Made by a program: the position numbers and the translations under genes
The notes under the pieces: generated by a model
Database searches by the model: none
Told to the model about the DNA's origin: nothing
The model's input: only the letters and a program-made list of their open reading frames with translations
Shown: one piece after another, positions 4,879 to 7,183 of the stretch
Layout: the number at the start of each line of letters is the position of its first letter
Position numbering within the stretch: position 1 is the stretch's first letter
Assembly (NCBI GenBank): GCA_025356615.1
Contig: JANXSH010000529.1
Span: forward strand, 1 to 7,183
Origin: Planctomycetia bacterium
GTDB lineage: Bacteria > Planctomycetota > Planctomycetia > Gemmatales > Gemmataceae
DNA length: 7,183 nt
Reading direction: 5' to 3'

Positions 4879-7113
4879 ATGAGGCCATTGGTTGCGATCG
4901 TACCGATCGTCGCCCTCTTGGGACTGGCGACCCCGGCGATGGCATCGCATTGCGGGGCGTGCCGCTACCCAGTGTATGCCGCCCCCCGAGAGCAGTGCTG
5001 CCCCCCGGTAGTCCAGCACCGGATCTGCTACCAGACGATCGTGGAGGAGACGCCTGTCGTCTGCTATCGACCCGTCTACCGAACTGTCATGAAGGAATGC
5101 CGGTATACCACCTGCAAGCCGTTCTACGAGCATTACACTCGTCAGGAATGCTACACGGTCAACCGCCCGGTGGTCGAGGAGCATGACGTGTGCCGAACGG
5201 TTTGCACGATGAAGCCCGTGCAGATGCAAGGGTCTCGTCAATGCGTGCAGACCACCTACAAGCAGGTCGTGAACGAGTACCAGGTGCCGATCCGTTGGTG
5301 TACCCAACACCCGGTGTATCAGACGCACCAGCGCGACATCTGCTACACGGTCTACAAGCCCGTAGTGCAGACGTACCAGGTGCCGGTCCGCTGGTGCACC
5401 TACCACCCGGTCCAACAGCAGCATCAACGGGTGGAGTGCTACACGGTCTACAAGCCGATGGTGCGGACCTACCAGGTGCCGTGCTACTACCAGACGTGCA
5501 AGCCGGTCTACCAGACTTGCTGCCGCACGGAGTGCTACACCGTCCAACGTCCGGTGATGAGGACGTACCAATACCCTGTGCGATGGTGTACCTATCAGCA
5601 GGTCAAGCAAAACCATGTGCAGAACCAATGCTACACGGTCTACAAGCCGGTGACGACGACGTATCAGGTGCCGGTCTACAGCTGCTCCTACACGCCGTTC
5701 ACCAAGCAGCACGTCCGCGAGGAGTGCTACACCGTGAACCGCCCGGTCACGCAGGAGTATCAGGTTCCGGTGTGCTACACCACTTGCAAGCCGGTGACGG
5801 AACACTTCACGCGTAACGTCCAGCAGTGGCACTGCAAGCAGGTCGTCGAGAAGCACCCGTATACCTACCAGACTTGCAAGATGGAGCCGGTCACGCGCAT
5901 GGTGCCGGTCTGCGTGCAGACGGGTTGCTATCAGACCGAGCAAGTCTATGTGCCCGGTCCGATCGTCTATCGGTCCGAGCAGATGCCGGGCAAGTGGCAC
6001 GTCGATCCCTGCAACTGCAAGTCGTACTACTGCCCCGGCCCGGTCGTCTGCTGCCCGGTGCAGTGCCCCGGCAAGACGGTCTGCCGACAAGTGTGGGTGC
6101 CGAGGACCGAGACGAAGCTGGTGCCCTGCACCACCTGCGTCCCCCGGATCGAGACGCACACGGCCATCGCGACCACCTGCCGCAGCGTGCCGTATTGCAC
6201 GACGCATCCGGTGTGCTACTCGCAGACGCGCATGGTGCAGGAGCAGCACGTGAAGATGGTCACGCAGCGGCGTTGCTACACGGTGCCCGAGGTGAAGACC
6301 CGCAAGGTCTGCTTCACCACCTGCCACTACCAGCGGAACGTCCACTGCCAGATGGTGACGCGCTGCAACACCTGCATGGTGCCCGAGGTGAAGACGCGGC
6401 AGGTGTGCTACACCACCTGCCACCTCGTCCGCCAGGACCATTGCAAGATGGTGACGTGCCAGAAGTGCGAATATGTGCCGGAAGTGAAGACGCGCCAGGT
6501 GCCGTACACGGTCTGCCGGATGGTCAGTGAGACGCACTGCCAGATGCAGACCCGCCAGCAGCACTACTGCGTCCCCGAGGTGAAGACCCGGAAGGTCTGC
6601 TGGACGACGTGCCACTCGGTCCGCCAGGACCACTGCAAGATGGTCTGCCACCAGAAGTGCTACCAGGTGCCCGAGGTGAAGGTCCGCAAGGAGTGCTACA
6701 CGACCTGCCACATGGTCACGCAACAGCACTGCAAGATGGTCACATGCAGGAAGTGCTACACGGTGCCGCAGCAGCACACGGTCTGCGTGCCGTTCACCTA
6801 CACGAAGTGGGTGCCGCAACACCACCAGGTCGTCGAGAAGGTGCGGACGTGCCGCTACGTCCCCGAGGTGAAGGTGTGCCAGGTGCCGTGCGTCCGCTGC
6901 CGGATGGTCTCGGAAGAGTGCGTCCAGATGGTGCCGACGACGGTCTGCACCCACGAGCCGTACTGCACGACGGTCCGCCGCTGCCGGGTCGTCCCGGTGC
7001 AGGTGCCCGAGCCGCCGTGCTGCGGCCCGGTGTCGAGCATGAGCCACAGCGAATGGTTCGCCCGCACGGTGAACAAGGCGCAGACGCAGGATGTGGTCGT
7101 CCAGGCGAAGTAG
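4879..7113 (+). CDS. Secreted Cys-rich CYTV-repeat protein of planctomycete type
   Basis: A 744-residue exported protein of unknown function. AGGAG (4868-4872) lies 6 nt before the ATG at 4879. That start gives a clear signal peptide: MR, a hydrophobic core (about 4-17) and probable cleavage after ALA-like AMA (20-22). Residues 91-314 are seven 32-residue units, best conserved as CYTVYKPVxxTYQVPVRWCT. Residues 315-465 are a Cys/Pro-rich linker with two PGP motifs (359-361, 386-388). Residues 466-689 are seven further 32-residue units with PEVKTR and TTCHxVRQDHCKMV. Residues 690-744 form a tail losing the repeat. My hand count gives about 78 Cys, near 10%, plus many Tyr, Pro, Val, Gln and His. 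CYTV-repeat proteins are a known planctomycete family (Pfam YTV, from memory), proposed as cell-surface components. Disulfide crosslinking is inferred. There are no membrane segments after the signal peptide and no lipobox. Confidence 0.9.
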   Translation: MRPLVAIVPIVALLGLATPAMASHCGACRYPVYAAPREQCCPPVVQHRICYQTIVEETPVVCYRPVYRTVMKECRYTTCKPFYEHYTRQECYTVNRPVVEEHDVCRTVCTMKPVQMQGSRQCVQTTYKQVVNEYQVPIRWCTQHPVYQTHQRDICYTVYKPVVQTYQVPVRWCTYHPVQQQHQRVECYTVYKPMVRTYQVPCYYQTCKPVYQTCCRTECYTVQRPVMRTYQYPVRWCTYQQVKQNHVQNQCYTVYKPVTTTYQVPVYSCSYTPFTKQHVREECYTVNRPVTQEYQVPVCYTTCKPVTEHFTRNVQQWHCKQVVEKHPYTYQTCKMEPVTRMVPVCVQTGCYQTEQVYVPGPIVYRSEQMPGKWHVDPCNCKSYYCPGPVVCCPVQCPGKTVCRQVWVPRTETKLVPCTTCVPRIETHTAIATTCRSVPYCTTHPVCYSQTRMVQEQHVKMVTQRRCYTVPEVKTRKVCFTTCHYQRNVHCQMVTRCNTCMVPEVKTRQVCYTTCHLVRQDHCKMVTCQKCEYVPEVKTRQVPYTVCRMVSETHCQMQTRQQHYCVPEVKTRKVCWTTCHSVRQDHCKMVCHQKCYQVPEVKVRKECYTTCHMVTQQHCKMVTCRKCYTVPQQHTVCVPFTYTKWVPQHHQVVEKVRTCRYVPEVKVCQVPCVRCRMVSEECVQMVPTTVCTHEPYCTTVRRCRVVPVQVPEPPCCGPVSSMSHSEWFARTVNKAQTQDVVVQAK
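5149..5820 (+). repeat. First 96-bp repeat array (seven units) in the CYTV gene
   Basis: Seven in-frame units of exactly 96 bp begin at 5149, 5245, 5341, 5437, 5533, 5629 and 5725. The last five start with codons for CYTV; TGCTACACGGTCTACAAGCC is identical at 5341, 5437 and 5629. Units one and two are more degenerate. A shorter, 29-codon relative at 5062-5148 precedes the array. The constant period with diverged sequence indicates old duplication with purifying selection on spacing. Confidence 0.9.
6274..6945 (+). repeat. Second 96-bp repeat array (seven units) in the CYTV gene
   Basis: Seven units of exactly 96 bp begin at 6274, 6370, 6466, 6562, 6658, 6754 and 6850. Six carry PEVK at the same place, and the first, second, fourth and fifth carry TTCH followed six residues later by HC. 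The sixth unit (CYTVPQQHTV) is the most diverged. The period equals that of the first array, and some units keep CYTV at the same register, so the arrays are probably related. Confidence 0.88.
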
Positions 7114-7165
7114 GCGAGCGGGGCGTGTGAACGCCCTGTTCCTAGAGGCGAGCGGGGCGTGTGAA
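7112..7165 (+). repeat. 20-bp direct repeat after the CYTV gene
   Basis: AGGCGAGCGGGGCGTGTGAA occurs exactly twice, at 7112-7131 and 7146-7165, 34 bp apart. The first copy overlaps the CYTV stop codon. It may be part of a longer intergenic repeat that continues past the window edge. Confidence 0.75.
7119..7138 (+). terminator. Terminator-like hairpin after the CYTV gene
   Basis: GGGCGT (7121-7126) pairs with ACGCCC (7131-7136) around GTGA, a GNRA-type tetraloop. With one G-U and one C-G pair added outside, the stem reaches 8 bp. It lies 5 nt after the stop codon and is followed by TTCCTAG, a poor T-tract. Termination or 3'-end protection is plausible. The second copy of the 20-bp repeat lacks the pairing arm. 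Confidence 0.5.
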
Positions 7166-7183
7166 TGTTTGGGGGATGATCCC

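Noticed and set aside
4463..4945. Upstream extension of the FHA protein to 4945
   Set aside because: It has no domain or conserved motif, runs through the hairpins and overlaps the start of the CYTV gene on the other strand. A smaller extension to 4546 cannot be excluded.
4879..4956. Lipoprotein signal (lipobox) in the CYTV protein
   Set aside because: The first cysteine (C25) follows ASH rather than a lipobox such as L-A-G; signal peptidase I cleavage after AMA fits better.
5149..5820. CRISPR-like array because of the regular 96-bp spacing
   Set aside because: The repetition is in frame, covers the full unit without unique spacers, and encodes a conserved peptide.
4798..7047. Long open frame on the minus strand, antisense to the CYTV gene
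   Set aside because: Its product is a monotonous His/Arg/Leu/Asp pattern that mirrors the repeat codons of the sense strand, with no family signature or ribosome binding site. The sense frame has a signal peptide and known motifs.

Overview
The window most likely comes from a GC-rich planctomycete. The strongest sign is the last gene, a secreted, cysteine-rich protein built of repeats carrying the CYTV motif, a type known from planctomycetes such as Rhodopirellula. The dispersed-looking palindromes between genes fit the same group. Assignment to a family (for example a Gemmata relative) is only a guess. No rRNA, tRNA, CRISPR, integrase or transposase gene is visible.

Positions 1-2389, minus strand: an apparent sulfate-assimilation operon read right to left, cysH (adenylyl-sulfate reductase with all iron-sulfur cysteines), an Rrf2-family regulator, then sat (sulfate adenylyltransferase, cut by the window edge). 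Sat makes APS from sulfate and ATP, and CysH reduces APS to sulfite, so no APS kinase is needed. A good sigma70-like promoter lies upstream of cysH, and a 14-bp palindrome covers its -10 box. This suggests that the Rrf2 protein encoded inside the operon represses it. The rrf2 stop codon overlaps the sat ribosome binding site. A long inverted repeat of a dispersed-element type separates cysH from rrf2.

Positions 2530-3995, plus strand: queC and queE, two enzymes of the preQ0 (7-cyano-7-deazaguanine) pathway for queuosine and related 7-deazaguanines. They are separated by 86 bp filled with a heptamer-based inverted repeat. queE converges on the next gene, and one perfect hairpin contains both stop codons.

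Positions 4007-4462, minus strand: a small protein that is essentially one FHA (phosphothreonine-binding) domain. It is divergent from the last gene across a 416-bp region (4463-4878) that has no convincing gene but holds a 16-bp perfect palindrome and two hairpins.

Positions 4879-7113, plus strand: the 744-residue secreted CYTV protein. It has a signal peptide, seven 32-residue units, a 151-residue Cys/Pro-rich linker, then seven more 32-residue units of a different consensus, with about 10% Cys overall. A terminator-like hairpin and a 20-bp direct repeat follow it.

The most unusual items are the two-array architecture of the CYTV protein and the operator-like palindrome over the sulfate operon promoter. 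I do not see a convincing wholly new multi-gene system.
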